64,000 bases of DNA from Caldisericales bacterium (GTDB lineage: Bacteria; Caldisericota; Caldisericia; Caldisericales; Caldisericaceae). The notes under the pieces were generated by a model, which ran no database searches, was not told where the DNA came from, and saw nothing but the letters and a program-made list of their open reading frames with translations. The stretch covers positions 1 to 64,000 of the forward strand of contig WFZA01000058.1 in the NCBI GenBank assembly GCA_015489815.1, written 5' to 3'. The translations under genes were made by a program, and so were the position numbers. Every line of letters starts with the position of its first letter. Position 1 is the stretch's first letter. Below are positions 25,768 through 35,739 of the stretch, piece by piece.

Positions 25768-26942
25768 TTTTCTCCAATTTTTTCTTTAAGTATTTCAAGT
25801 GCTTTTTCTAATTGCAAGTCGTCTTTAGAGTTTTTTGGATTTTTAACTACTATATCAGGTGTAATTCCTATTTTATTAATTTTATGCTTCTTTGCCGTTA
25901 AGTATTCCTCGACGGTAAGTTTTAGCGTATAGCCTTTTGAAAGATTGAAAATTTGTTGAATAACTCCTTTTCCAAATGTTTTCTCTCCGACAACTGTTCC
26001 TACTTTATAGTCTTTTATTGCGCCGGTAAGGATTTCTGCTGCACTTGCCGTACCGTTGTTAACGAGAACTACGAGAGGCAGTGGAAATTTTGTTCCTGTA
26101 ATATTTAATGGTTTTTCTTCGCCGTCCCTTCCTTTTGTCCACAGAAGTGGGCCAGAGGGTACGAACATCGATGCTACTCCACTGCATTCTGAAAGCAAGC
26201 CGCCCGGATCATTTCTCAAATCAAGTATTAGGCCTTTTATTTTCTTTTTTCTCATTTGTTCAAGGGCTTTTTTTACCTGGTAAGCTACTCCTTTTGAGAA
26301 CATGTTGATTTTTAAGTATCCTATGCTTCCTTTATTAAAGTACGAGGTTTTAATTAAAGGAATGTGAATCTCCTCGCGTTTTATGTTTACTGTGAATGTT
26401 TTGCCGTTCCGTTTTACTAAGAGTTTTATACTTGTTCCTACAGGACCTTTAACGAGATTGGAAACATCTTCGAGAGAGAGCCCTTTTAGAGATTTTCCTC
26501 CTGCTTCTACTATAAGGTCACCTGATTTTAGCCCACTTTTTTCAGCTGGAGTGTTAGGAAATACCGATATAATCATAGGAAGTTCTTCTTTTTTATTCTC
26601 CGTTATAACTACGCCTATCCCTGCGTATTTACCGTTAACTTCTTCCTGAAATTCCTTTGTTTGTGCTGGAGGAAAGAATACTGAATAAGGATCGTCCAGA
26701 GAATTTACCATTCCTGCAATGAGTGAGTCTTCTTTTACCGGTTTGTAGTAATATTCTTCTATGAGTTCTGCTGTACGGTTTAATAAAGTGTGGTTTTTTG
26801 TAAGAGCTTTTGGAAATACATCGGGTGGTTGCAAGTAACTTCCGATTACGCTCGGAGGGTATTTAATCCCCAGGTAGTATCCACCCGTAAAAACAATTAG
26901 TACAATCAGTATCCAGATTATAGTCTTGCCCGATTTATTCAT
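25764..26942 (-). CDS. ctpA: S41 C-terminal processing peptidase
   Basis: A 392-aa carboxy-terminal processing protease. An N-terminal membrane anchor (residues 7-26) exports the body. A PDZ domain (about 105-185, PAEKSGLKSGDLI) recognises C-termini. The S41 catalytic dyad is Ser300 (NNGTASAAEI) and Lys321 (GEKTFGKG). It degrades or trims envelope proteins. It follows pgi by 13 bp with GAGGAGA as ribosome site and overlaps gmk by 4 bp. It has no obvious link to the glycogen genes upstream in the operon. Confidence 0.95.
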   Translation of the reverse strand: MNKSGKTIIWILIVLIVFTGGYYLGIKYPPSVIGSYLQPPDVFPKALTKNHTLLNRTAELIEEYYYKPVKEDSLIAGMVNSLDDPYSVFFPPAQTKEFQEEVNGKYAGIGVVITENKKEELPMIISVFPNTPAEKSGLKSGDLIVEAGGKSLKGLSLEDVSNLVKGPVGTSIKLLVKRNGKTFTVNIKREEIHIPLIKTSYFNKGSIGYLKINMFSKGVAYQVKKALEQMRKKKIKGLILDLRNDPGGLLSECSGVASMFVPSGPLLWTKGRDGEEKPLNITGTKFPLPLVVLVNNGTASAAEILTGAIKDYKVGTVVGEKTFGKGVIQQIFNLSKGYTLKLTVEEYLTAKKHKINKIGITPDIVVKNPKNSKDDLQLEKALEILKEKIGEK

Positions 26943-26955
26943 TCCGACTTTCTCC

Positions 26956-28341
26956 TCATAGGTCGTTGAATGTGATTATGTGTTTATCTTCTTCAGATAA
27001 GAGCTTTTCCATTTTTTCCTTTTTACTTTCAAACCCTTCTCGTCCCATTATGCCATAGGTAAATGCTTTGCCAAGCTCTACTGCGGGTTGGTCAATTGGG
27101 TTAATTTTTAACATCTCTCCCAGTAGAATAGTGGCGTACTCAAACATATATATAAGTTTTCCGATTTCTTCTTCTCTTATTTTTGGTATAGTAATTTTAA
27201 TGAACGGACGATTGTTTTCCTTTAGTGCTGCGCAGGTTCCAGTGAATTCTGCTTTTATTAGTTCTGAATAATTTTTATCCTTCAGGTAAGCAATTTCAGG
27301 CTCATTTATTGCATTTCCATTTATTTTAGCGTCAGCCTGATATTCTTCGGGAGCAACCATTATAAGCAGTTTGTCGAACGGTCCTTCTAAAAATAATTGC
27401 AAAATAGAATGTTGATCAGATGTTCCTCTTACGGAGGTTGGCGTAATACCTGTATAAACGGCATTCCCATCTCTATCGTATTTTTTTCCAATGCTTTCAG
27501 ATAAAAGCTGCCTGTACCATTGCCCAAGGTAGCTAAATCCATCGGAATATGTGAATAAAGCATTTATATTGATTCCTTTTGTTTTGAACATCAGATACTG
27601 AATAATGGGAAGAAGAGTTGCTGAGCATTCCATAGGATTTTTGTTTAGTATGTTAACACGCATTAACTCAGCGCCTCTAAGCAACACTGGGACATCTATT
27701 CCTCCCACAGCTGCTGAAAGTAGTCCTACGGGGCTTAGTACGGAATACCTCCCACCTACATTTTGAGGAATGTCAAAAGTCTTAATTTTGAGTTTACTTG
27801 AAAGTTTTCTTAAAAGCCCTTTTTCTGGATCGGTAGTAAAAATAACATGTTCTTTCCAATCGAGTCCGGATTTTGCCAATTTATCTGTAATAAACAAAAA
27901 ATTTTCCATAGTTTCGGCGGTACTTCCCGATTTTGTGATAATGTTAAATACCGTCTTTTTTAGGTCTAAGTGCTTTAGAAGCGAGACTGAGGAGACAGGA
28001 TCTACATTGTCCATAAAGTAGATGCGAGGAGTGTTAGTATCGTTATAGTAAATACCATTAAATGTGTAATGCAGTAATTGATTGCCGAGTGAGGAGCCGC
28101 CCATACCTACGACTACGAAATTTTCAAATTTAGATTTTATTTCGTCCGCAGTGTTGTTTATTTCGGTTGCTTTTAAAGACATAAGGAATGGAAGCTTCAA
28201 TGCAAAGTAGTCGGAAGATAATTTTTCGTTTATTCTTTCTTTTGCACTGTTAACGAGTTCTACTGCTTTTTTAACTTCTTCTATTGTAATACCACTATCC
28301 CCTATATTTTCCTTGAGGATGTTTGTATAGTCAAACTTCAT
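26956..28341 (-). CDS. pgi: Glucose-6-phosphate isomerase
   Basis: A 461-aa sugar isomerase that interconverts glucose 6-phosphate and fructose 6-phosphate. Motifs are MGGSSLGNQLL, TKSGSTAETM (phosphate binding), the signature GGRYSVLSPVGLL and GTSDQHS, which supplies the catalytic His. It overlaps the phosphohexomutase by 4 bp. Together with that gene it links glucose 1-phosphate from glycogen/maltodextrin to glycolysis. Confidence 0.96.
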   Translation of the reverse strand: MKFDYTNILKENIGDSGITIEEVKKAVELVNSAKERINEKLSSDYFALKLPFLMSLKATEINNTADEIKSKFENFVVVGMGGSSLGNQLLHYTFNGIYYNDTNTPRIYFMDNVDPVSSVSLLKHLDLKKTVFNIITKSGSTAETMENFLFITDKLAKSGLDWKEHVIFTTDPEKGLLRKLSSKLKIKTFDIPQNVGGRYSVLSPVGLLSAAVGGIDVPVLLRGAELMRVNILNKNPMECSATLLPIIQYLMFKTKGININALFTYSDGFSYLGQWYRQLLSESIGKKYDRDGNAVYTGITPTSVRGTSDQHSILQLFLEGPFDKLLIMVAPEEYQADAKINGNAINEPEIAYLKDKNYSELIKAEFTGTCAALKENNRPFIKITIPKIREEEIGKLIYMFEYATILLGEMLKINPIDQPAVELGKAFTYGIMGREGFESKKEKMEKLLSEEDKHIITFNDL

Positions 28342-29768
28342 TTTAGTTCACCTCCTTGTAGTATAAAATTGAGGATTTCTTCCCCTTTGCTTGCAAGTTT
28401 TGCAAGTTTTTCTTCACTGTTAGATTCACAGTATACCCTTATTTTAGGCTCTGTTCCGGAAAATCTAAATAGAATCCAACTCCCGTCTGTATAAACGATT
28501 TTTGTTCCGTCTATTGTAATTATCTTTTCTACATCGTCGTTTTTTTCTAACTTACTTACTTTTTCCTTTAATTCGTTCTCTACTTTCTTTCTGTCACCTT
28601 TATAAGAAAAGTCTATGCGTGTAGAAACGGTTTTACCGAACTCTGCCTCTAATTCTTCAAAGAGTTGTTTTAGTGTCTTATTTCTTTTTGATACGACTTC
28701 TAATACCAGTAGATCTACAAAAATTCCGTCTTTATCTGCAATCCATCCTTTTATCGTGGCACCTCCGCTTTCTTCTCCACCGAATATAGCTTCTCCTTTT
28801 GTTATTGCGTTTCCAATGTACTTAAATCCTACGGGTGTTTCGATGCTTTCAAATCCAAAGGAGTGTGCAATTCTGTCTAAAAGATGGGTCGTTGCGACGG
28901 TCCTTACAACATTACCCTTCATTTTTCTCTCTGTGAGAAGGTAGTAGTATAGTATGGGAAGTACCATATTAGGAGAAATAAATGCCCCGTCACTGTCTAC
29001 TACTCCAAACCTATCCGCGTCGCCGTCTGTTGCAAGTCCTAAGTGGGATTTTGATTTAATAACTTTCTTCGTTAATGGGACGAGGTTTTTTCCCGTGGGT
29101 TCTGGATGTAATCCTCCAAATAGAGTGTCTCTTTTTCCATGTATCAGGGTACAATTTGTTATCCTTCTCAAGATTTTAGGCATATACTTTCTGCCAGTTG
29201 CGAAGAATGGATCGTACACAACTTTCTTTTTAGCTTTAGAAATGCTATCTATATCTATTATTTTTTGAAGAGCTTTTATATATTTCCTCTCAATGAATGG
29301 CGTAATAATTTCTTTATTGACTGCATCCTCAAATGGTATCTGCTTGATTTCAACGGGTCTTTCAAAAAACTTGTTTATTTTATTTTCTATATCAGTGGTC
29401 TCTTCTGGAAGCGCAGGACCGCCATTTTTTGCCGAGAATTTAATTCCGTTATAGAACGGATCGTTATGTGATGCGGTAATGTTTATTGCACCGTCTGTCT
29501 TATATTCTGTTGTCAGAAATGCAATTACTGGAGTAGGGATGTCCGTTTTAGAGAAATAACTTTTAATGCCGTATCCAGCAAGTACTTCTGCTGAAAGCTT
29601 TGCAAATTCTTCGGATAAAAACCTCGTATCGTAACCAATAATTACAGATTTTCCGTTGCTTTCCAATAGATGTTGAGCAATTGCATAACTTGCTACCTTT
29701 ACATTGTCAAAAGTAAAGTCTTTTGCGATAATCCCTCTCCATCCGGATGTTCCGAAATGGATTTTCAT
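28338..29768 (-). CDS. Alpha-D-phosphohexomutase (phosphoglucomutase/phosphomannomutase)
   Basis: A 476-aa four-domain phosphohexomutase. The catalytic phosphoserine is Ser100 in TASHNDP, the Mg2+ loop is DGDADRFG (248-255), the sugar loop GGEESGG follows and the C-terminal phosphate loop is RFSGTEPKIR. It interconverts glucose 1-phosphate and glucose 6-phosphate or the mannose analogues. Position between glgA and pgi favours glucose. It overlaps both neighbours by 4 bp. Confidence 0.93.
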   Translation of the reverse strand: MKIHFGTSGWRGIIAKDFTFDNVKVASYAIAQHLLESNGKSVIIGYDTRFLSEEFAKLSAEVLAGYGIKSYFSKTDIPTPVIAFLTTEYKTDGAINITASHNDPFYNGIKFSAKNGGPALPEETTDIENKINKFFERPVEIKQIPFEDAVNKEIITPFIERKYIKALQKIIDIDSISKAKKKVVYDPFFATGRKYMPKILRRITNCTLIHGKRDTLFGGLHPEPTGKNLVPLTKKVIKSKSHLGLATDGDADRFGVVDSDGAFISPNMVLPILYYYLLTERKMKGNVVRTVATTHLLDRIAHSFGFESIETPVGFKYIGNAITKGEAIFGGEESGGATIKGWIADKDGIFVDLLVLEVVSKRNKTLKQLFEELEAEFGKTVSTRIDFSYKGDRKKVENELKEKVSKLEKNDDVEKIITIDGTKIVYTDGSWILFRFSGTEPKIRVYCESNSEEKLAKLASKGEEILNFILQGGELK

Positions 29769-31195
29769 TGTGCCGTCACCTCTTTTTTAATTTTTTCAAA
29801 AATTTCCATGTACTTATGCGCAGAACGATTCCACGAAAAATCACACTGCATTCCTACTCTTTGTATGTTCTCGTATACGGGTTTATTTTCGTAAATTTTA
29901 TTTGCATATAAAAGTGTGTTATAAAGTGCGTTTGAGGAGTATTCGTCGAACGACAAACCATTTCCACAGTGTGTGTATTCGTTGTAATTGTCAATTGTGT
30001 CTTTTAGGCCGCCCGTTTCTCGAACAATTGGAACTGCCCCGTACTTCAAGGCAATCAGTTGCCCGAGTCCGCAAGGTTCGTAGCGAGACGGCATCATAAA
30101 GTAATCACTCGCCGCATAAATTTTATGTGCCAGAGTGTTATCAAACTTTATGAGTGCTTTTATTTTACCTACAAATTTTTGTTCCAACGAGATGAGTGCA
30201 TCTTCAATCTGTTTTTCACCAGTTCCCAATATTACGACCCTTACATCTTCTTTTAAGAAATTGTCTAGTGCCTCAGCTAAAATATCTACGCCTTTCTGTC
30301 CTGCAAGTCTGCTTACCATCCCAAACAGTGGTTTATTTGCAGTATCAAGCCCAATTTCTTTTGACAGTTCCTGTTTGTTTATTGACTTTCCGTATAGATT
30401 TGTTTCTGAGTAATTTTCAAATATTAGCGTGTCTGTCGATGGGTTCCATACTGAGTAGTCAATTCCATTTAAAATTCCTACGAGTCGGTCCGTCCTTGCT
30501 CTCAGTATGCCGTCCATCCCTACGCCGTATTCTGGTGTCTGTATTTCTTTTGCATAAGTCGGGCTTACAGTACTGAGATAGGTAGAATAAACTATGCCTG
30601 ATTTTAAAAAACTTACATTTCCGTAAAATTCTAATCCCTCCATCGTGAAGTACTTTCTGTTGATGTGGAGTATGTCGAGTATGCCCTGTTCGAAATTACC
30701 CTGATAGCCTAAGTTGTGGATTGTAAACAAAGTTCCTATTTTTAAACCTTTGTCTTTTATAAATAATGGTACGAGTCCGCTTTGCCAGTCGTTTACATGC
30801 AGGACATCTACCTTAAGGCCGAGTTTTTTTATTGCTTCCAGTACCGCAATGTCAAAAAAACCAAATCGTTCTGCATTGTCAGGATAATCACCTTCTTTTG
30901 TGCCGTACAAATTATCGCGCCCAAAGTAGTAATCCTGTTCTATAAAAATGACAGTACCGTTTTCAGTTTTTTGTATGAGGATGTTACCTTTAATGTCTTT
31001 GCTTCCTATTTTTACAGAGATCTCTGTGGCCTTTTCTGGATTATTTACATTGTTTATAGTTTTGTAGTATGGGAGGAACAAATATACATTATTTCCCATT
31101 TTACCGAATACATTGAATAAGGTGCCTGTAACGTCTGCTAGTCCTCCTGTTTTTGCGTATGGAACTGCTTCGCTTGCTACGATTCCTATGTTCAT
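29765..31195 (-). CDS. glgA: Glycogen synthase (GT5)
   Basis: A 476-aa GT-B glycosyltransferase. It extends alpha-1,4-glucan from ADP- or UDP-glucose. The N-terminal KTGGLADV (from Lys15) binds the nucleotide sugar, GILNGIDYSVWNP is typical of GlgA, and the C-terminal EPCGLGQLIALKYGAVPIVRETGGL is conserved. Usual length. No glgC (ADP-glucose pyrophosphorylase) is in the operon; the GalT-like gene immediately upstream is the only nucleotide-sugar enzyme present. Confidence 0.96.
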   Translation of the reverse strand: MNIGIVASEAVPYAKTGGLADVTGTLFNVFGKMGNNVYLFLPYYKTINNVNNPEKATEISVKIGSKDIKGNILIQKTENGTVIFIEQDYYFGRDNLYGTKEGDYPDNAERFGFFDIAVLEAIKKLGLKVDVLHVNDWQSGLVPLFIKDKGLKIGTLFTIHNLGYQGNFEQGILDILHINRKYFTMEGLEFYGNVSFLKSGIVYSTYLSTVSPTYAKEIQTPEYGVGMDGILRARTDRLVGILNGIDYSVWNPSTDTLIFENYSETNLYGKSINKQELSKEIGLDTANKPLFGMVSRLAGQKGVDILAEALDNFLKEDVRVVILGTGEKQIEDALISLEQKFVGKIKALIKFDNTLAHKIYAASDYFMMPSRYEPCGLGQLIALKYGAVPIVRETGGLKDTIDNYNEYTHCGNGLSFDEYSSNALYNTLLYANKIYENKPVYENIQRVGMQCDFSWNRSAHKYMEIFEKIKKEVTAQ

Positions 31196-32211
31196 TTTTC
31201 TAACTCCTCTCCTGCTTTACGCAAGAATTCGGCTGCCCTTTCTGGAGGCATAGGATTAATGTACAACCCTGTCCCCCATTCAAAACCTGCAGTGTGAGTA
31301 AGCCTCGGGACGATTTCAATGTGCCAGTGATAATGAGGCAAATGCAAATTGTTCAGAGGAGCAGAATGTATGTAAAAGTTGTATGGGACATTTGGCACAG
31401 CCTTATTTAACATCCTTAAAGACCTTTGCAGCGCATCTGCAAGATATGGAATTTGCCCCCGTTTAATATCTGCGTAGTCGGAACTGTGTTGCTTTGGAAG
31501 TATCCACATTTCAAACGGTACAATTGAGGCAAATGGTACGAACACGACAAATTCTTCGTTTTCTATTACGAGGCGTTTTTTATCTCCTACTTCCTGTGCG
31601 ATCATGTCGCAGTATACACACCTCTCCTTGTAGTCGTAGTATCTCTGTGCGCCTGCTAGTTCTTCTTTTGCCAACTTTGGGATTACGGGTGTTGCAATAA
31701 GCTGTGAATGTGGATGTGAAAGGGAAGCACCTGCTTTTTTGCCCTTATTCTTAAATATAATTATATATTTAAAGCGTATGTCTTTTCTTAGGTCAAGGCA
31801 CCTATCTCTGAATGCCCACAAGATGTCTTCTACATGCTTGAGGGGGAGTGTCTCCAGACTATCAAAGTGATTTGGAGATTCAATAATTACTTCGTGTGCG
31901 CCTATGCCGTTCATCATGTCGTACATTCCTACACCACGCCTATTTAGGTCACCTTCTACTCTTAGTGCAGGAAATTTATTTGGAATTACTCTTACATTCC
32001 ACCCAGGTGTATTGGGTTGTGTACCTGGTTTTCTGTATGCTAATATTTCAGGTGGTGTTCTATCTTCGTGTCCTTCACAAAACGGACACTTTGCTGTAAC
32101 ATCCTTAGACTCTACCTCTTCCTCTTCTTTAAAGTCACTCGGACGCATTGCTCTTTCTACTGCTATAATTACCCAACGGCCGGTAACGGGATCTTTCCTT
32201 AATTCTGGCAT
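31192..32211 (-). CDS. galT: Galactose-1-phosphate uridylyltransferase family (GalT)
   Basis: A 339-aa HIT-superfamily nucleotidyltransferase. The active-site His-Pro-His is at 166-168 (SLSHPHSQL), zinc ligands include CPFCEG (42-45) and CVYCDM, and LHLPHYHWHIEIVP near the C-terminus is typical. The family swaps UMP or AMP between hexose 1-phosphates. Coupling to glgA by 4 bp, with no galK or galE nearby, suggests it may supply NDP-glucose for glycogen instead of, or besides, the Leloir pathway. AGGAGG precedes the ATG. Confidence 0.92.
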   Translation of the reverse strand: MPELRKDPVTGRWVIIAVERAMRPSDFKEEEEVESKDVTAKCPFCEGHEDRTPPEILAYRKPGTQPNTPGWNVRVIPNKFPALRVEGDLNRRGVGMYDMMNGIGAHEVIIESPNHFDSLETLPLKHVEDILWAFRDRCLDLRKDIRFKYIIIFKNKGKKAGASLSHPHSQLIATPVIPKLAKEELAGAQRYYDYKERCVYCDMIAQEVGDKKRLVIENEEFVVFVPFASIVPFEMWILPKQHSSDYADIKRGQIPYLADALQRSLRMLNKAVPNVPYNFYIHSAPLNNLHLPHYHWHIEIVPRLTHTAGFEWGTGLYINPMPPERAAEFLRKAGEELEK

Positions 32212-32222
32212 TTAATAACCTC

Positions 32223-34175
32223 CTATAATTTTAATTCTATGAATAGTTTTCTGTCTTTTATTATACTCCATTTCTTGCTAAAAATAAATGTTAGGCCCTG
32301 AAAAGTTTTTTCAAAACCACTTTCTGATTGTGATACCGTGTAAATTGGAAAACTCCACATAGTCATCTTTTCTGAAAAAGTAAGAGTTACTTGCTTTCTC
32401 TGGATAAAGTCTTCTATTTTAAATTCGAAATCCGTTATGTTTATAAAGTCTTTATAATCAGTGCCGTTAATCTTCATCCCGTCCTTAAAGAGCATAAAGT
32501 TAAACTCTATACCTTGAAAAAGGAACACTTCTACATCCGTGCTTATGTGATATTTGGCATTAATCTTTTTTTCGTTTTTATTAATAAGAAACATTTTCTC
32601 AAGAAGTAATTCTTCCCAATTCTCACCGTGCCACACATGTCCATTTCGTAGAAAATTTACGGATATTTCGTTATCCTCCTTTTTAACTATAGACTTGAAT
32701 TTTTCTATAACGAAGTCACCTTGTTCTCCAAAATTCATCGAGTAAACCTTCTGGGCAGTGGTGTCCTCCCTAAAAAAGTGGTCAATAAACGATGTTCGTC
32801 TATACCAATCGTATATTAGAAATTTATCCAGATCATTTTCTTTTAATTTAGCTATTTCGTGAATTGTTTTTACTGAAGAATCGTCGTTATCAGTGGATTT
32901 TTTTTGATTTATTTCTTTTATTTTGTCGTGGTAGGGTTCTTTTCTTCTCGTGAGAACATTTAACAAGTTAATGTCGCTTTCTTTATCGTCTAATTCGTAC
33001 AAGCTTCCGCCTTTTTCTGAAAAGAATGCACTCAGTGTGGGAGTTTCTACAATTACCTCCTCAGTTCCGTCGAGATTTAAATCTGTTTTATTTACAGAAA
33101 AACTATTACTATCTAACTCTTTTTCTGCTTTAATCAAATTCTGATATATTCCTATCCTCAGGTGTGGAAGATATAGACCCCCAAAGACTCCGTGCCAATA
33201 GGCATCGTTTGCTTCGCTTTTAAGCAACGCATTCGGAATTTCTCTTCCTGTATCTGAAACTTTTCTACTAATGTAAATCGAATGCTTGTTCATATCGTTT
33301 GACTCTGGATATTTAAGCAAAAAGTTCCTGAAGTTTCCTTTGGACCATTCCATCATTTCCTCATAAGAAGATTCTTTAAGGTAAACACGCTTTTTAGGTG
33401 GATGCTTTTTGACAAATTCCATTGGCAATATCATGTGAAGCCAGCCTTTGTTTGCTTTTAATTCTTCAGTAAATTTTTTAAGCCATCCCTCTTTGTAAAC
33501 ATACTTGTATGTACCGGGCCATACGCCAAATTTTTCTCCGTCATCTCCAAGTAATACCATTGATTCTGGATTTTTGTTGTGAATACTTTTTAAATAGTCA
33601 AATACAACATTTGTGTTCTTAAAAGGTATAAGATATCTTAACTTTTTGCTTATTGGAAAGAGTTTTAGCTCCATGCCTTCATTTTCCGTAATAAAGTATC
33701 CGTTAAGTTCGTCCTCCTTGACACCTTCTCTTAAAAAGTGTGTATCGTCTATGAATGTATATTTAATGTGGTTTTTGCTTAGAATGCTTGCTATTTGCTG
33801 TTCCCACACTCTTTCTGCGAGCCAGAACCCACGGGGCCGAACCCTAAACAAGCGTTCTATGTAATCGTTCATTCTTTTTATTTGTTCGTCTCGGTCTTTT
33901 TCAGGTAGCAATATTAAGATTGGTTCGTACATTCCTCCTGTTATTATTTCACATCTATTCGTTCCTACGAGATAACGCAGTTTTTCTATGAGATCTGGAT
34001 GTTTTTTTTCGATGTACTGCAATAAATAACCAGAAAAGTGTATGGCAAATCTAAACTCGCTTGTATCTAAGATTTCGTCTATAAATGGCTTGTAGGCGTG
34101 CTTGTATGCATCCTCTAAAATGTAACTAAAGTTCCCAACGGGTTGATGGTTGTGGACTACAAATATAAGGTTCAT
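32223..34175 (-). CDS. GH57 4-alpha-glucanotransferase/alpha-amylase
   Basis: A 650-aa glycoside hydrolase family 57 protein of the Thermococcus-type 4-alpha-glucanotransferase size. Motif 1 is HNHQPVGN (8-15). The catalytic nucleophile lies in LAERVWE (Glu at 121 or 125) and the acid/base Asp in LLGDDGEKFGVWP (211/212). The C-terminal half is a beta-rich DUF1925/1926-like region. No signal peptide, so it acts on intracellular glucan or maltodextrin. It starts 4 bp inside the other GH57 gene's end and lies 11 bp before galT. Confidence 0.93.
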   Translation of the reverse strand: MNLIFVVHNHQPVGNFSYILEDAYKHAYKPFIDEILDTSEFRFAIHFSGYLLQYIEKKHPDLIEKLRYLVGTNRCEIITGGMYEPILILLPEKDRDEQIKRMNDYIERLFRVRPRGFWLAERVWEQQIASILSKNHIKYTFIDDTHFLREGVKEDELNGYFITENEGMELKLFPISKKLRYLIPFKNTNVVFDYLKSIHNKNPESMVLLGDDGEKFGVWPGTYKYVYKEGWLKKFTEELKANKGWLHMILPMEFVKKHPPKKRVYLKESSYEEMMEWSKGNFRNFLLKYPESNDMNKHSIYISRKVSDTGREIPNALLKSEANDAYWHGVFGGLYLPHLRIGIYQNLIKAEKELDSNSFSVNKTDLNLDGTEEVIVETPTLSAFFSEKGGSLYELDDKESDINLLNVLTRRKEPYHDKIKEINQKKSTDNDDSSVKTIHEIAKLKENDLDKFLIYDWYRRTSFIDHFFREDTTAQKVYSMNFGEQGDFVIEKFKSIVKKEDNEISVNFLRNGHVWHGENWEELLLEKMFLINKNEKKINAKYHISTDVEVFLFQGIEFNFMLFKDGMKINGTDYKDFINITDFEFKIEDFIQRKQVTLTFSEKMTMWSFPIYTVSQSESGFEKTFQGLTFIFSKKWSIIKDRKLFIELKL

Positions 34176-35635
34176 TTTACCTCCTTAATGGGATAATGTA
34201 AGTATTCGGGAATGGGTTGATTTGCAACTTCATACGCTTTTATGAGATGGGATCTGAACAGAGTGTCAAAACTCATGTCTACTTCTTTTTTGTGGAAATC
34301 ACTGTACCACCAGAACCAATCGCTTCCTTCTGCGATGTATATCTCTTCGATAGCCTCTTTGCTGTTTTGTAGTGTCTCTCTTGCTTCTGTTAAGTATGTC
34401 CAGGCAATGTTGCTTTCCTTGTGCCCTATCCAGGTATCAAAATATCCATTAATCCAGGAACCCGGGATAATGTGGCTTAATTTATGGGTAGACTCTATTT
34501 CGCTTCCAAGGGCAGAAATGTCTTCTATTTTTTTGAACCATTCATTAAGAAAGTCAATACCGCTGTTTGGATAGTATTCCCATGGATTTTCTCCATCCAG
34601 AATCACTACTTCTGTCCTGTTTTTTGATTGAACTTCATTGTAAAAATCGTCGGCAGCGGCTCCGGGATCCATTTTGTTGTAAACGAATCCGATTTTGTCG
34701 GACAGGTTGTGGTTCCGGAAGAATATTCTGGTATTTTGGAAATTCCAGATAAGAGATTCTAAATTATCATTTTCAATACTTCTTTTTAGTACTTGCTCGT
34801 CTGTTCCAATCCACTTAATTCCGGACTCACTTATTATTTTTATTGCTTCTTCTGAAATGCTTCCCTCTGACGGCCACATACCCTGGGGTATCTTTCCAAA
34901 TGCATTTATAAAGGTCTTAATTGAACGCTCTATTTGTTCTTTTGCATCTTCAGGATGTTTGAATGTACCTTCAGGAATTATAGTGTCATTTTTGCTTTCT
35001 TTTGCGCTTTCTGTGTTTATTAATAGCGGAAGGATAGGATGGTAAAACGGTGTTATGGTAAGTTCAATCTGTCCTTTTTCATAAAGACTTTTATACAGAT
35101 TTAATATAGATTTTATAACCTCTTTTTCTATTTTGCGTAGCGTACTTTTGTCTGTTTCACTATAGTACCTTCCTTTTTTTATCATTTCGGGTATCCCGGG
35201 AATAAGGGGCGAGAAAGCGGATAAAGAGAAAAGGAATTGCGCATCACGAATGTCTTGCAAACTGAATCTTTCGTTGCATTTTTTCTTTTCTATAAGTTCG
35301 TTGTATCTTCTGGATTCTTTCCAGATCCCGGGTATTAAAAAGTGCTCTAAAATGAAGGTTTTTTCGCTTTCCGTAAGATCTTCCGTGTTTTTTGTTTCTA
35401 ATATTTCATAATAATCGTTAAAATTATCGTTCTGATAAGTAATTATTTGTTTTAATAGAATACCAGAGAAGTTAATATTTATTTTTGTTTGGTATTTTGA
35501 GAGGATTTTTGCGACATTATAGTAACTTTTGGTAATGTTTCTTCTAACCCATGGAAGGTATTGCAATTTAGGAATTGGATTAAAATAATCTGGTTGGTGC
35601 ATGTGTAACCAGATTATTACTTTTTGGTTTTTCAT
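34172..35635 (-). CDS. GH57 amylopullulanase-like alpha-glucan hydrolase
   Basis: A 487-aa GH57 protein of a different subfamily from its neighbour. Motif 1 is HMHQPDYF (11-18). The nucleophile Glu257 lies in GMWPSEGS and the acid/base Asp347 in LDGENPWEYY. These variants match GH57 alpha-amylase/amylopullulanases, not the branching enzymes. No signal peptide is present, so it is probably a cytoplasmic glycogen/maltodextrin hydrolase or debranching enzyme. As first gene of the eight-gene minus-strand operon it has an AAAGGAG ribosome site. Confidence 0.9.
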   Translation of the reverse strand: MKNQKVIIWLHMHQPDYFNPIPKLQYLPWVRRNITKSYYNVAKILSKYQTKININFSGILLKQIITYQNDNFNDYYEILETKNTEDLTESEKTFILEHFLIPGIWKESRRYNELIEKKKCNERFSLQDIRDAQFLFSLSAFSPLIPGIPEMIKKGRYYSETDKSTLRKIEKEVIKSILNLYKSLYEKGQIELTITPFYHPILPLLINTESAKESKNDTIIPEGTFKHPEDAKEQIERSIKTFINAFGKIPQGMWPSEGSISEEAIKIISESGIKWIGTDEQVLKRSIENDNLESLIWNFQNTRIFFRNHNLSDKIGFVYNKMDPGAAADDFYNEVQSKNRTEVVILDGENPWEYYPNSGIDFLNEWFKKIEDISALGSEIESTHKLSHIIPGSWINGYFDTWIGHKESNIAWTYLTEARETLQNSKEAIEEIYIAEGSDWFWWYSDFHKKEVDMSFDTLFRSHLIKAYEVANQPIPEYLHYPIKEVK

Positions 35636-35671
35636 TTTTGAACTCCTTTACAATTTTTAATTTTTGCAAAC

Positions 35672-35699
35672 TTGACTATATTTTATATAAAAGTATAAT
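35672..35699 (+). promoter_or_regulatory. Promoter of the sugar ABC ATPase gene
   Basis: TTGACT (35672-35677), 16 bp, perfect TATAAT (35694-35699). The leader of about 35 nt ends with AAAGGAG before the ATG at 35740. The same 104-bp divergent region must also hold the promoter of the minus-strand glycogen operon, for which I found no convincing pair of boxes. Confidence 0.72.
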
Positions 35700-35739
35700 T
35701 TTAAAAAATCTTACAATAATTTGGACAAAGGAGCGTGAC

